DNA from: Botrimarina mediterranea
GTDB taxonomy: Bacteria > Planctomycetota > Planctomycetia > Pirellulales > Lacipirellulaceae
Assembly: GCF_007753265.1 (NCBI RefSeq)
Contig: NZ_CP036349.1
Location: 5,268,862 to 5,332,861 of the forward strand
Direction: 5' to 3'
Length of the DNA: 64,000 nucleotides
Shown here in pieces: positions 1 to 9,109 of this stretch. The notes under the pieces were generated by a model that was not told where the DNA came from, did not search any database, and was given only the letters and a program-made list of their open reading frames with translations. Position 1 is the stretch's first letter. The number at the start of each line of letters is the position of its first letter. The position numbers and the translations under genes are program-made.

Positions 1-896
1 TGCATCATGCGCCCGGGTCCGCAGAGGTAGTAGTCGAAGTTGTTCGAGGGGAGCTCACGTCGCAGCAGCTCGAGCGAGACATGGCCGCGCGAGTGATAAT
101 GGACGCCGAGGCGATCGTTCTCTGAGGGCTTCGAATAGGCGTAATGCGGCCGCACGAGTGGATTGGCCTCGGCGATTGCGTTGACGGCGTCGGCGAAGAG
201 ATGCGAGGCGCCGTCGCGGAATCCGAAGAAGGCGTAGGTCGGCGTGTTGATGCGCGCGTGCTGCACCGCTTCTAGCATCGACACCAGCGGCGTCACGCCT
301 ACGCCGGCGCCGATCAGTACGGCGGGCCGGGGCTCGCCGGGGTTGTAGAAAAACGCGCCCTTGGGCGCCTCGCACTCGATCGTCATGCCGACGCGCGCGT
401 GGCGGTGCAGCCAACAGCTCGCGACCCCGGCGGGCACGTCGGGTGGGTTCGGCGGGGCGTCCTGACGGCGGATCGAGAGGCGGTAGTATTCGGGCCGCGG
501 TCGGTCCGAGAGCGAGTAGCAACGCACCACTTCGTTGCCGCCCGGCCCCGCCGGAAGCGAGAGCGTCAGGTACTGACCCGGGATGAAACGCGGCAGCGGC
601 CGGGCGTCGGGGCTGGTGAGGAACAGCGACTTCACGTCGGCAGTTTCATCAACGACTGCCGAGACGCGCAGCGGGCGGCGGCCGTCCCAAGCGAGCTTGC
701 GTGCGAGCCGCGCGCGAGCCGACTCGGCGGCGGCGTGGACCTCGATGCGAAACGCCTCCGCGTCGGCGTCGCTTTGCAATCGCCGCTGGAGGCGCGAACG
801 CCATACTCCCGCCGCGCCAATCGCCGCTTGCCCCGCGACGACGAGGCACATCGCGGCGCCGCTGTAGAACAGCAGCGGGTCGCCGGGTGAAGGCAT
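1..896 (-). CDS. FNR-type NAD(P)H oxidoreductase, 3' end cut off by the window
   Basis: The reading frame starts at ATG 896 and stays open to the left edge, so the C-terminus is missing. Residues 8-31 form a hydrophobic N-terminal segment, suggesting a membrane anchor. The FAD-binding part has RCYSLS at 125-130, the RxYS signature of ferredoxin-NADP reductase folds. GAGVGVTPL at 197-205 is the nucleotide-binding loop, and YYLCGPGRMM at 289-298 is the usual NAD(P)-domain C-terminal motif. Proteins of this shape pass electrons between NAD(P)H and a partner, often through a C-terminal 2Fe-2S domain, which would lie outside the window. The substrate cannot be named. The family call is confident; the exact role is open. 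Confidence 0.85.
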   Translation of the reverse strand, partial: MPSPGDPLLFYSGAAMCLVVAGQAAIGAAGVWRSRLQRRLQSDADAEAFRIEVHAAAESARARLARKLAWDGRRPLRVSAVVDETADVKSLFLTSPDARPLPRFIPGQYLTLSLPAGPGGNEVVRCYSLSDRPRPEYYRLSIRRQDAPPNPPDVPAGVASCWLHRHARVGMTIECEAPKGAFFYNPGEPRPAVLIGAGVGVTPLVSMLEAVQHARINTPTYAFFGFRDGASHLFADAVNAIAEANPLVRPHYAYSKPSENDRLGVHYHSRGHVSLELLRRELPSNNFDYYLCGPGRMM

Positions 897-983
897 AGAC
901 GCAATGGGGCGGGACGGAAGACGGACAGGGAGCGTCGTCTTTTAGCACCCGAAGCGGTTTGCCAGCAACACGAGCAAGACAAA

Positions 984-1059
984 GGCGAGCCGGCGACGTT
1001 AGTCGTCGGTGTGAAGCGGGTACTCAGGTTCCACCGACGAATAATGTCGCCGGCTCGCC
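984..1059. repeat. hairpin repeat, family A copy 1
   Basis: The arms begin GGCGAGCCGGCGAC and are nearly perfectly complementary over about 28 bp. The loop contains GGGTACTCAGGTTCC. It lies just after the 3' end of the minus-strand gene that stops at 1082, so it could act as a transcription terminator. It belongs to a family with further copies at gene ends across the window. Confidence 0.8.
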
Positions 1060-1081
1060 AGATCGCTAGCTTCGCTAGCGA

Positions 1082-2257
1082 TTACTTCGACGACATCCCC
1101 GGCAGACGGCTCGCCATCTCAATAGCGCCGGCCGTAGCCGGGAGCTCGGCAACTTCATCGGGGCGCCAGGCTTGTACGAGGCGCTGCACCGGTAGCGGAC
1201 GCAGGCTGGGCTGTTTGAGGAGGGCTTCGCCGTCGTGCTCGACGACGGCGTGGGCGACGGCGCCGCTGCGTGTCTCGCCGTCGATCTCGCCACAGCCGGC
1301 GACGATGATGAGGCCGTTCCTGTCGAGTTCGACTTCGCACGCCAGCTGGGTAAATTCAAACCATGCATGCTGGGTGGGGTCCTGGTATCGATCCCAAAGG
1401 GGTTGAAACACGTCCATCGATAGATGACGGCTCATGCCTTCGACAAGCGGACGAGCCAGCCAGCCATCGCGCAAGTCGAGGCGACCTGCGAAGCGTTCAA
1501 TCTTCTCGCCGTGCCAAGTGAGCTCAAACGCGTCGACGGCGCCGCGCTCCGCTTTGAGGCAGTCAAAGCCGATCGAGTGAAGTTCCAAGCGACCGTCGAT
1601 GGCGCCGGAGACGGGGCCGCCGTCGAGCGGCGTTGTTGCGGTAAGCGTGCCGGCAAAGCTATGGCGCTGAACAGCAATGGCGTGCAGCGACCGACAAGGA
1701 ATCCAGACCACGGCGACGGGGCGCGATGCTTGAAGCTCGGCGTTACAGACGCCATTATCGATCTTGGCGACGAGCGTGTCGCCGCCTGCGCAAGCGAGTT
1801 CTGCGACGCCCCGCGCAAGCGAGGCGGTCACTCGTTGGTAGTCGTCGCAGCCATCGACCGAGAGCGTGGCGATCTGGCCTTCCGCGACAACGCCCGACTG
1901 GAGCATCTGCAGGGCCCAAGCGTCGGCGGGTTGCCGGACCGAGACGCTCTTCGCGGCAAACTGCACGCCACCGTTGCCCAACGTCACTCTCACTGCGTCA
2001 CAGGTGGCGAACTCGCGACCATCGTTGACGCTAGCGAGCGTGACGCGTCGTAGCTCGTAGACACCCGGCCGTGGCGTCGCCAGGGATTCATAGGCGATGC
2101 TGGCGCCGAGACGTTCACCAACCACCGCTAGCAACTCGTCCGCATAAGACGGCCGCAACCGCCCCGAAGTAAAACCCGCCACCGCTAGCGTCGGCAGCAC
2201 GCAGCCGAGAACGAATAGCAAGCGGCAGAGGCGGCGCTGGGTCTTTTCGAGAAGCAT
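1082..2257 (-). CDS. membrane-anchored protein of unknown function
   Basis: The protein is 391 residues from ATG 2257. A longer frame opens upstream at 2350, but those extra 31 codons are only the translation of a repeat hairpin, so 2257 is preferred. Residues 12-30 are hydrophobic and act as a signal anchor. The rest is a predicted extracytoplasmic region rich in beta-strand-like stretches, with about ten cysteines, which is unusual for a protein of this type. No catalytic motif was recognised. It lies 99 bp downstream of aroC on the same strand and may share its transcript, although the intervening hairpin could reduce read-through. It looks like a lineage-specific envelope protein. That is an inference from the anchor and lack of known domains. 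Confidence 0.6.
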   Translation of the reverse strand: MLLEKTQRRLCRLLFVLGCVLPTLAVAGFTSGRLRPSYADELLAVVGERLGASIAYESLATPRPGVYELRRVTLASVNDGREFATCDAVRVTLGNGGVQFAAKSVSVRQPADAWALQMLQSGVVAEGQIATLSVDGCDDYQRVTASLARGVAELACAGGDTLVAKIDNGVCNAELQASRPVAVVWIPCRSLHAIAVQRHSFAGTLTATTPLDGGPVSGAIDGRLELHSIGFDCLKAERGAVDAFELTWHGEKIERFAGRLDLRDGWLARPLVEGMSRHLSMDVFQPLWDRYQDPTQHAWFEFTQLACEVELDRNGLIIVAGCGEIDGETRSGAVAHAVVEHDGEALLKQPSLRPLPVQRLVQAWRPDEVAELPATAGAIEMASRLPGMSSK

Positions 2258-2262
2258 AGATC

Positions 2263-2353
2263 GAAGTGGGAAGTGCGAAGTTGGAAGTGGGAGATACGGG
2301 AAGCAGGCCGTTCGGCCCGTCATTCCCACTTCCAACTTCCGACTTCCCACTTC
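2263..2353. repeat. low-complexity inverted repeat
   Basis: Two 30-bp arms built from GAAGTGGGAAGT-like words match at 28 of 30 positions and face each other. The centre holds a second small palindrome around GGCCGTTCGGCC. It fills the gap between the aroC stop and the next gene, where it could form a strong mRNA hairpin. Confidence 0.85.
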
Positions 2354-2356
2354 GCG

Positions 2357-3496
2357 CTAGCGTTGCCTTGCCATCTGGAGGAAAAGTTCGTAGCGAGCCT
2401 TCATCTCTTCGAGGCTGTCGCTACCGAACTTATCGACCAGGGCGGCCGCGATCTCGAACGCGACTACCGCTTCGACGATGATGCTCGCGGCGGGAACTGC
2501 GCAGACGTCCGAGCGTTCGTAGCTCGCCACGTCTTCCTCCTTTGTCTGGAGGTTCACGCTTGCCAGCGGCTTGGCGAGCGTGCTGATCGGCTTCTTGGCG
2601 GCGCGGACGATAAGGGGCTGGCCGTTGGTCATGCCGCCTTCGAGGCCGCCCGCGTTGTTGGTAGGGCGGGTGAAGCCGAGGTTGGGCGTGTCGCGCTGCG
2701 ACTCGTCGAAGTGGATCGGGTCGTGGACCTTCGAGCCGGGGCGGCGGGCCGCCTCGAAGCCGAGGCCAATCTCGACGCCCTTGATCGCCTGCACCGCCAT
2801 CACTGCCTGCGCGAGGCGGCCGTCGAGCTTGCGGTCCCACTGGGCGTGCGTCCCGAGGCCGATTGGCAGGCCATCAACGCGTACTTCAACGACGCCGCCG
2901 AGCGTATCGCCCGCCTTGCCGGTCGTCTTGATGTGTTCCTTGATCGCTTCGTCACGCTCGGGGTTGAGGGCGTAGACCTCGCTCTTGTCGCGGATCGCAC
3001 GGAGCTCGGCGATCGTCCCCTCGACAGGTTCGATCCGCTCGCCGCCGAGTTCGACGACGTAGCCGATGGTTTCGATTCCGAATTCTTTAAGGAGCAATTT
3101 CGCTAAGCCGCCAGCGGCGACGCGGACGGCGGTTTCGCGCGCGCTGGAGCGCTCAAGGATCGGGCGGATGCCGCCGAGGTGCTTGATGCTGCCGGTGAGG
3201 TCGGCGTGCCCGGGCCGGGGGCGCGGGAGGTCTTCGAGCCGTTCGAGCTTGTAGTCCTTATTGACGACTTCCAGCGCGATCGGCGAACCGAGCGACACGC
3301 CGTGCCAGATGCCGGTGCGGACCTGGACGGTGTCGGTCTCGATGCGTTGCCGCCCGCCACGGCCGTAGCCCCCTTGGCGGAGCTTGAGGTCGGCGTCGAT
3401 GCCGGCGGTGTCGAGCGTCACGCCGGCGGGGAAGCCATCGACCAGGGCGAGGAGCGTCTGGCCATGCGATTCACCGGCGGTCCAGTAGCGGAGCAT
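2357..3496 (-). CDS. aroC: chorismate synthase
   Basis: This enzyme makes chorismate from 5-enolpyruvylshikimate-3-phosphate using reduced FMN, the last step of the shikimate pathway, in the cytoplasm. The protein is 379 residues from ATG 3496. It opens MLRYWTAGESHG, with the GESHG signature of the family. GGYGRGGRQRIETD and SSARETAVRVAAG are further conserved FMN- and substrate-site stretches. A longer frame begins at 3547, but its extra residues are encoded by a G-rich repeat, so the internal ATG fits better. No other aromatic-pathway gene is adjacent. The next gene on the strand follows after 99 bp and a hairpin. Confidence 0.95.
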   Translation of the reverse strand: MLRYWTAGESHGQTLLALVDGFPAGVTLDTAGIDADLKLRQGGYGRGGRQRIETDTVQVRTGIWHGVSLGSPIALEVVNKDYKLERLEDLPRPRPGHADLTGSIKHLGGIRPILERSSARETAVRVAAGGLAKLLLKEFGIETIGYVVELGGERIEPVEGTIAELRAIRDKSEVYALNPERDEAIKEHIKTTGKAGDTLGGVVEVRVDGLPIGLGTHAQWDRKLDGRLAQAVMAVQAIKGVEIGLGFEAARRPGSKVHDPIHFDESQRDTPNLGFTRPTNNAGGLEGGMTNGQPLIVRAAKKPISTLAKPLASVNLQTKEEDVASYERSDVCAVPAASIIVEAVVAFEIAAALVDKFGSDSLEEMKARYELFLQMARQR

Positions 3497-3500
3497 CTTT

Positions 3501-3536
3501 GGGAGGGGCCAGGGGCTGAGGGGATAGGGGCCAGGG
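3501..3536. repeat. G-run repeat upstream of aroC
   Basis: The plus strand carries six closely spaced runs of four G with short spacers such as CCA, CTGA and ATA. This fits a possible G-quadruplex, with the C-rich strand in the aroC leader. Similar runs occur near 16358, 31008 and 52099. Confidence 0.7.
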
Positions 3537-3592
3537 TATTGGAGCAAGCCCTTTAGTTTAGTTGGCGGGCGGGGGGGCCGCCACGGGCGAGT

Positions 3593-3621
3593 TTGACGGG
3601 GGTTTGAGCCTGACAGATAAT
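3593..3621 (+). promoter_or_regulatory. sigma-70-type promoter of the toxin-antitoxin pair
   Basis: TTGACG at 3593-3598 and GATAAT at 3616-3621 are separated by exactly 17 bp, each one base from the consensus. The distance to the antitoxin ATG at 3659 is 37 bp. An earlier in-frame ATG at 3620 falls within the -10 box and so is not a plausible start. Confidence 0.7.
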
Positions 3622-3658
3622 GGATGGTGTCATTTCCTCAAGTCTCCAAGTGATCGCA

Positions 3659-3874
3659 ATGAATCTCGACGAGTTATATGGTTTGCCGATCGGCGAGAAG
3701 CTCGATCTTGTCGAGCGACTCTGGGACGACATCGGCGCTTCGGGCGAGCCGCTGCCGCTCCCCGAGTGGGTTAAGGAGGAAGCGTCCCGGCGACTGACGG
3801 AGATGAAGGCTAACCCGTCCGCCAATCTGACAGAAGAAGAAGTCTGGAGACGGGTGGACTTGAGCCGTGGCTAA
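3659..3874 (+). CDS. addiction-module antitoxin, short acidic type
   Basis: The 71-residue protein starts at ATG 3659. It has the layout of small putative addiction-module components (TIGR02574-like): an N-terminal helix around LDELYGLPIGEKLDLVERLW followed by an acidic tail ending in EEEVWRRVDLSRG. Its stop codon overlaps the start of the toxin gene by 8 bp, so the two are translationally coupled. Known members neutralise a ParE/RelE-fold toxin and often repress their own promoter. That regulation is inferred from the family and not shown here. No strong Shine-Dalgarno site precedes the start. Confidence 0.8.
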   Translation: MNLDELYGLPIGEKLDLVERLWDDIGASGEPLPLPEWVKEEASRRLTEMKANPSANLTEEEVWRRVDLSRG

Positions 3875-4166
3875 GCAAGTCGCATTCCATCCGCTTTTCG
3901 ACTGCGACATCCGAGAAGCCGCATCTTGGTACGACCGCCGGTCGCGGAGCCTTGGCGACGCCCTAGTTAGGGAGGCCAAATCAAAGGTCGCCGACATCCA
4001 ACGAAATCCGCAGCATTACGGGCGTTACTTCGCCGAGGCGAGATACGCTCAGCTCAGTCGGTTCCCATATGTAGTCCTCTTTGAAGTTACTGGAGACACG
4101 ATCTACTTTGCTGGCGTCCTGCATACAGCACGCGATCCTTCTAAATGGCGTGAACGGCTTAACTAA
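3867..4166 (+). CDS. ParE/RelE-superfamily toxin
   Basis: The 99-residue basic protein starts at GTG 3867, inside the antitoxin gene. The pattern AFHPLFDCDIREAASWYD near the start, and FPYVVLFEVTGDTIYFAGVLH followed by the DPSKWRERL end, are typical of the RelE/ParE fold. Relatives either poison DNA gyrase or cut mRNA on the ribosome. The sequence alone does not tell which applies here. The gene converges on the ion-channel gene, overlapping its end by 4 bp. The tight overlap with the antitoxin and the shared promoter support a complete type II module. Confidence 0.85.
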   Translation: MAKQVAFHPLFDCDIREAASWYDRRSRSLGDALVREAKSKVADIQRNPQHYGRYFAEARYAQLSRFPYVVLFEVTGDTIYFAGVLHTARDPSKWRERLN

Positions 4167-4921
4167 ACGCCCACCTCTTCGATCTCACGATCGTCTTCAA
4201 TCTGCCTTGCCCTCGTGAGCGCGCTCGCCACCATTGCCGTCGGAGCTGCGACAACCCCGAGCCCCACCAGCAGCACGAAAAAAGTAAACACGCGTCCGCC
4301 GACGGTGATTGGATAAACGTCGCCGTAGCCGACCGTCGTGAGCGTCACTACCGCCCACCAGAGCGAATGAAAGATCGAAGCAAACGCCTCCGGTTGCGCT
4401 TCGTGCTCAAACTGATAGATCCCCGCCGCTGCGACAAAGAACAAAATCAGCGCCACGGCTAGGAAGAGCACCAATTCTTCCCAAGCAATCTTTAGAGCCA
4501 AGTGCAGCCTGCGAACGGCGGCGTTGTAGCGAGCCAGTTTGAAGAGCCGTAACAGTCGGACGAGCCGTAACGCGCGAATTGTCCTGCCGTCGAAGGCGAT
4601 CCCAAGCAAGGCCGGTGCAATCGCCAAAAAGTCGATAACGCCGAAAAACGATGTGGCGTACTTGATTGGCCTACTCGCGACAAACAATCGCAAGAGGTAC
4701 TCCATCGCGAAGACCGTGACGGTAACCGCCTCGAACACTTCCAGAGCATGACGCCAGCTCGGCGATAAAGTGGGGAGTGTCTCGATCGCGAATGTGATCA
4801 TCGAAACGACGATCAAGCCTTGCACGACAGTGGTGAACAGACGACCCGATCGAGTGTGCGTTGACTCAACTACCGGTCGTAAGCGGCGGCGTAGATCGCG
4901 GATCGACATAGCCGCTGTCAC
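4163..4921 (-). CDS. voltage-gated potassium-type ion channel
   Basis: This 252-residue membrane protein has the six-helix plan of a single-subunit voltage-gated channel. The S4 helix at about residues 113-131 carries regularly spaced arginines (RTIRALRLVRLLRLFKLAR). The pore loop ends in TTVGYGD at 195-201, the potassium selectivity filter. A short acidic tail follows S6. The start codon overlaps the glnD stop in an ATGA arrangement, so it is probably translated by coupling after glnD. An alternative start is ATG 4909. No cytoplasmic RCK/TrkA domain is present. The class is confident; the physiological role next to a nitrogen sensor is unknown. Confidence 0.92.
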   Translation of the reverse strand: MTAAMSIRDLRRRLRPVVESTHTRSGRLFTTVVQGLIVVSMITFAIETLPTLSPSWRHALEVFEAVTVTVFAMEYLLRLFVASRPIKYATSFFGVIDFLAIAPALLGIAFDGRTIRALRLVRLLRLFKLARYNAAVRRLHLALKIAWEELVLFLAVALILFFVAAAGIYQFEHEAQPEAFASIFHSLWWAVVTLTTVGYGDVYPITVGGRVFTFFVLLVGLGVVAAPTAMVASALTRARQIEDDREIEEVGV

Positions 4922-7632
4922 CCTTCCCCTTCAATCACATCCATCAACCGCCGACTGACCTCGCCCAACAGCTCGTCGTCGGCTGGTTTGCCGCCGTCGC
5001 GGCGGGTGACGTAGAAGACATCGACCACTTGGTCGAGCGAGGTGGCGATCTTCGCGAAGCGGATCACGAGGTCGCACTCGTGCAGCGTGCGGGCGAGGTC
5101 GTACAGGAGGCCCGCGCGGTCGATCGTAAAGACCTCGATGATCGCGCAGTCGTCGGAGAGCGACGTGTCGATCCGCACCTCGTTGGGCATGCCCGACAGC
5201 GCGCGGGCGGCGCGGGCTTTGTCGGCGCCCCAGACCTGCGGGAGCTTTGGCGGTTCGGTGCTGTCGACCGAGTGGACCATCGCGGTGGCGATGCCGCGCA
5301 CGCGGCGGTTGGCCTCGGCGGCGTTGCCGGCGGCGTTGGGGTCTTCGGCTGTGTAGCGGAGTAGCAGCACATCGTGCGCGAGCAGCGCGGTCTCGGCGGA
5401 GAGGATGCCGAGGCCCTTGCTCGACAGGGCGCCCGCCATGCTGGAGAAGACGCCGCGCCCCGCGCCATTGGCGACGGCGGCGACCATCTCGACGGTCGAG
5501 TCGTCCGCTTCGTAGCCGCCCCAGGCGTCGACACCGTGCTTGGCGACGCTGTCGGCCGGCGGGGCGTCGCCCGACATGACGCGCGCCAAGCGTCGCAAGA
5601 CGCCCGCCAGAGCCCCGGGCGACCGGGTCGGCAAGAACGATTCGGGCAGGGACTCGAACAACTCGTGATAAAGCGGCGACTCGCGCTCGTCGGCGTTGAG
5701 CAAGTCCCACACCGCGGTGCGGACGGCGCTGCGGCGGTCGTCGCTCGGCTGGTCGCGGTCGTCGAGACGGTCGACCGTCTTGGAGTAGAGGTCCGCCAGG
5801 ACGTTGACCTTCCAGTCGTTGAGCACCCCCGGTCCGACGGCCGCCATGTCCGCGCACGTGAGCACGAACAGCATCCGCAGCGTCTCGTGCGAGCCAACGA
5901 GTTTGGCGAAGTCGGCGACGACAGCGGGGTCGCTCGTGTCGCGGCGAAACGCGAGATGCGACATGCTGAGGTGCTGCCGCACCAACAGGGCGAGGCGCTG
6001 CGACTGCTCGTCACTCAATCCGAGTCGTGCGGCGGTCTCCAAGGCAATCTGCTCGCCGACGACGCTGTGGTCCCCTTCGCGGGCCTTGCCGACATCGTGC
6101 AGCAGCAGCGCAAGGTTCAGCAGCGCCGGGTCGCCAATCTCTCGATACGCGGCGCCGAGCGTGTCTTGCCGCTCGGCGAACGCCGCGGCTACCTCGACGG
6201 CGCGGAGGCTGTGCTCATCGACCGTGAACTTGTGGTACTGGTTGAACTGCAGCAGACAGCGGACCTCCCGGAACGCGGGGATCACTCGCTCCAGCACCGT
6301 TAGGTCATGCGCGCGACGCAAGTACTCGGCGAGGCCGGCGGGCTTCTTGAGCGCCTTCATGAATCGCTTTGCGGCCGCGGCGGAGAGGTCGTCCGGCAAG
6401 TCGTGCGCGCTGCGATAGACGGCGTACCAGGTGTCCTGGGCGATCCAGGCGTCGTGCTGCCGCGCGAGGTCGAGCATCCGCAACACCTCCTCGACACTCG
6501 TCGCGAGCTTGGTGCGGCCCGCCTCGGTGGCGGCGATCTCGCCGAAGCCGACGCGGTAATCGTTGGTGATCGACTTCGACAACACCGGCTGGATCACCCG
6601 CGCAACGGTGCGGCGGCGTGTCGTCAGGTCCGAAACTCGGCGGGCCAGGAACCAGACAAAGCCGGCGTGACGGAAGTAGTCGCGCATGAACTGCTCGACC
6701 GGTCGCAACGCCTCGCTGCCCTGGTAGCCGAGCGCCGCGGAGACGCGGAGCTGTTCATGGCGGTTGAGCGTATCGCTCGCCTGTGTCGCGCCGAATTGCA
6801 GTTCGTTGCGGACCCGCAGCAGAAAGTCGCGTGCGGTGGTGAGCCGGTGGTGGTCGAACTTCGACAACGCCCCGGCGGCGAAGACGCGGTCGAGATCGCT
6901 GACGCCCAGCTGCACAAACCACAGCCAACGCAACAAATGAATGTCACGCAACCCGCCGCGCGAACGCTTGATGTTCGGCTCCAAGAGGTAGACGGTTTCT
7001 CCGTACTTCTTGCGTTCGCCGCGGCGGGCTTCGACGAACTCGGCGCAGGCGGCGGCGCCGCGGCGCTGGGTGGCTGCGCGGAAGGTTTCGCTAAACCGTT
7101 CGTAGAGCGGCTGCGACCCGATGACGTGGCGCGACTCCAAGAGCGAGGTGGCGATCATCGCGTCGCGCTTGGCGAGCTGGACCGCTTGCTCGGGCGTGCG
7201 GAGGCTGTGGCCGAGGTCGAGGCCGACGTCGAACAGCTCCGACGTGAGTCGGCGAGAGAGCGTCTCCGCTACATCGGCGCCGGCCGTCGTGTGGAGGACC
7301 ATCAGGTCGATGTCGGAGTGCGGCGCCAGTTGCCGGCGACCGTACCCGCCGTGGGCGACCAGCACACACTCGCTGGCCAGCCTGCCGGCGTCAGCGGACG
7401 ACAGCGTCTCGGCCGCCGCGCGCCACAGCCGCACGACGACCGCGTCGGCGGCCGACGTGAGCCGCGCACAGACCTGCACCGCCGGGAGACCTAGCGAGTG
7501 CGCAAGCCGTATCTTATCGCGAGCCGTTTGGAGCTCGTGTTTGGCTTCGGCGATGTAGGGCGGGATCCGCGCGTGCGGGTTCGCCGGCCCCATCGGCTGG
7601 GGGGCGTCGTTACGCTGGTCGGACGCTCTCAA
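4918..7632 (-). CDS. glnD: bifunctional uridylyltransferase/uridylyl-removing enzyme GlnD
   Basis: GlnD adds UMP to PII protein when glutamine is low and removes it when glutamine is high. The protein is 904 residues from TTG 7632; ATG 7593 is an alternative. The nucleotidyltransferase motif GGYGRRQL lies at 95-102, with catalytic aspartates at 108 and 110 (HSDIDLMVLH). The HD phosphohydrolase site ALLLHDVGKAREGDHS is near residue 512. Two ACT domains follow, near 712-765 and 815-890, where glutamine is sensed in known relatives. Length and order match the family. It lies 63 bp after its substrate gene glnB on the same strand and overlaps the channel gene by 4 bp. Confidence 0.96.
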   Translation of the reverse strand: MRASDQRNDAPQPMGPANPHARIPPYIAEAKHELQTARDKIRLAHSLGLPAVQVCARLTSAADAVVVRLWRAAAETLSSADAGRLASECVLVAHGGYGRRQLAPHSDIDLMVLHTTAGADVAETLSRRLTSELFDVGLDLGHSLRTPEQAVQLAKRDAMIATSLLESRHVIGSQPLYERFSETFRAATQRRGAAACAEFVEARRGERKKYGETVYLLEPNIKRSRGGLRDIHLLRWLWFVQLGVSDLDRVFAAGALSKFDHHRLTTARDFLLRVRNELQFGATQASDTLNRHEQLRVSAALGYQGSEALRPVEQFMRDYFRHAGFVWFLARRVSDLTTRRRTVARVIQPVLSKSITNDYRVGFGEIAATEAGRTKLATSVEEVLRMLDLARQHDAWIAQDTWYAVYRSAHDLPDDLSAAAAKRFMKALKKPAGLAEYLRRAHDLTVLERVIPAFREVRCLLQFNQYHKFTVDEHSLRAVEVAAAFAERQDTLGAAYREIGDPALLNLALLLHDVGKAREGDHSVVGEQIALETAARLGLSDEQSQRLALLVRQHLSMSHLAFRRDTSDPAVVADFAKLVGSHETLRMLFVLTCADMAAVGPGVLNDWKVNVLADLYSKTVDRLDDRDQPSDDRRSAVRTAVWDLLNADERESPLYHELFESLPESFLPTRSPGALAGVLRRLARVMSGDAPPADSVAKHGVDAWGGYEADDSTVEMVAAVANGAGRGVFSSMAGALSSKGLGILSAETALLAHDVLLLRYTAEDPNAAGNAAEANRRVRGIATAMVHSVDSTEPPKLPQVWGADKARAARALSGMPNEVRIDTSLSDDCAIIEVFTIDRAGLLYDLARTLHECDLVIRFAKIATSLDQVVDVFYVTRRDGGKPADDELLGEVSRRLMDVIEGEG

Positions 7633-7695
7633 GTCACGACCCTCGGCGGAGCGGCGGGACCCACGGGGGAGAAATGAGGGGGTGAAGGCCGTCGA

Positions 7696-8079
<384 letters not shown>

Positions 8080-8144
8080 CTAGTATCTACGGACCATGGA
8101 CGGCTCCGATCGTAGCATAAGCACCGCGGGGGGACAGCGGGCCC

Positions 8145-8720
8145 TCAGTCGGCGGCCTTTTCCCAGGGGACATCCGCCTGGCCGGCCATCTGGTTGGCGG
8201 CCCGGGCGAGGACGAACAACAGGTCGCTGAGTCGATTGACGTAGCGGATCGGCACGTCCCGCAGCGGGTGCACGCCGGAGAGGGCGACGATCTCTCGTTC
8301 GGCCCGCCGGCAGACGCAGCGGGCGACGTGCAGCTGGCCCGCCACAGCCGTCCCGCCGGGGAGGATGAACTGCCGGAGGGGTGGGAGCTGGGATTCGTGG
8401 TGGTCGATCGCCCGCTCAAGGTCCTCGATGTGCCGCGGCTGGATGACCTCGAGACCTTTTTCCTGAGCGTCTGGCGTCGCCAGCTCGGCGCCGAGGTCGA
8501 AGAGGCGGTTCTGTAGGGTCCCGAGCAAGGCGTCGAACCCAGAGGCGGCGGCCGCGTCGAGGTCGGTCGAGCGGGCCAGCTCGGCGCGGGCGACGCCGAG
8601 CGTAGCGTTGAGCTCGTCGAGTGTGCCGTAGGCGGCGATCCGCGGGTGGTCCTTCCGGACACGACCGCCCCCGAAAAGGCCCGTTTCGCCGGCGTCGCCG
8701 GATTTGGTGTAGATCTTCAT
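8145..8720 (-). CDS. PduO-type corrinoid adenosyltransferase
   Basis: This enzyme transfers adenosine from ATP to cob(I)alamin, making coenzyme B12. The 191-residue length is usual for the PduO/MMAB class. The N-terminus MKIYTKSGDAGETGLFGG is the ATP-binding signature TKxGDxGxTxL. Further conserved stretches are GTLDELNA and FILPGG, followed by ARCVCRRAERE and YVNRLSDLLFVLAR. It is the first gene of a minus-strand series followed by glnB (110 bp gap), glnD and the ion channel. Whether it shares a transcript with the nitrogen genes is unproven. Confidence 0.93.
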   Translation of the reverse strand: MKIYTKSGDAGETGLFGGGRVRKDHPRIAAYGTLDELNATLGVARAELARSTDLDAAAASGFDALLGTLQNRLFDLGAELATPDAQEKGLEVIQPRHIEDLERAIDHHESQLPPLRQFILPGGTAVAGQLHVARCVCRRAEREIVALSGVHPLRDVPIRYVNRLSDLLFVLARAANQMAGQADVPWEKAAD

Positions 8721-9109
8721 CGTGGCTGGGTGGTCGTGAGTGGGCTAATCGTGAGTGGGCTGGTGTGTGGGCTGGAAAAGCGCTGCCTGACGGAGTCCCG
8801 CCCCCTGTGTAGGGAGCCTAGTCGTTGCCCGGCGAATCTCCCAGTCGCGCAGCCGTGTTGCCTCGATTCAACACACGATCCACGGCCCCCCGCAGCGGGT
8901 GGCATTCGGGGGCGGATCGTGCCGGTTTTGCCGCGCCCCGCCGGGGCAGTTCGGGGGCACGCAACCGTTCGTTGCTGGCGGCAGCTTGTCGTGACCTACG
9001 GTTGGGTGCGGTTCAGGACGCCCCGACGCCGGGGCTGCTGTGGACCGATGGCGTCGGCCCTGTCGACGCCAATCCCGTAGTAGAGACCCCCGACGACCGA
9101 GCGACCCCC
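8721..9109. other. 389-bp divergent intergenic region
   Basis: It separates the minus-strand adenosyltransferase from the plus-strand gene at 9110, so it must hold both promoters. Near the left end is a duplicated CGTGAGTGGGCT word (about 8735-8762). No clear -35/-10 pair, riboswitch or RNA gene could be recognised. An open frame extends through it from 8825 into the next gene, but its composition is unlike a protein. Confidence 0.5.

Noticed and set aside
6307-7494. Long plus-strand open frame opposite glnD (395 codons)
   Set aside because: It is antisense to a complete, motif-rich glnD gene and has the Arg/Ala-rich composition of a GC-rich shadow frame.
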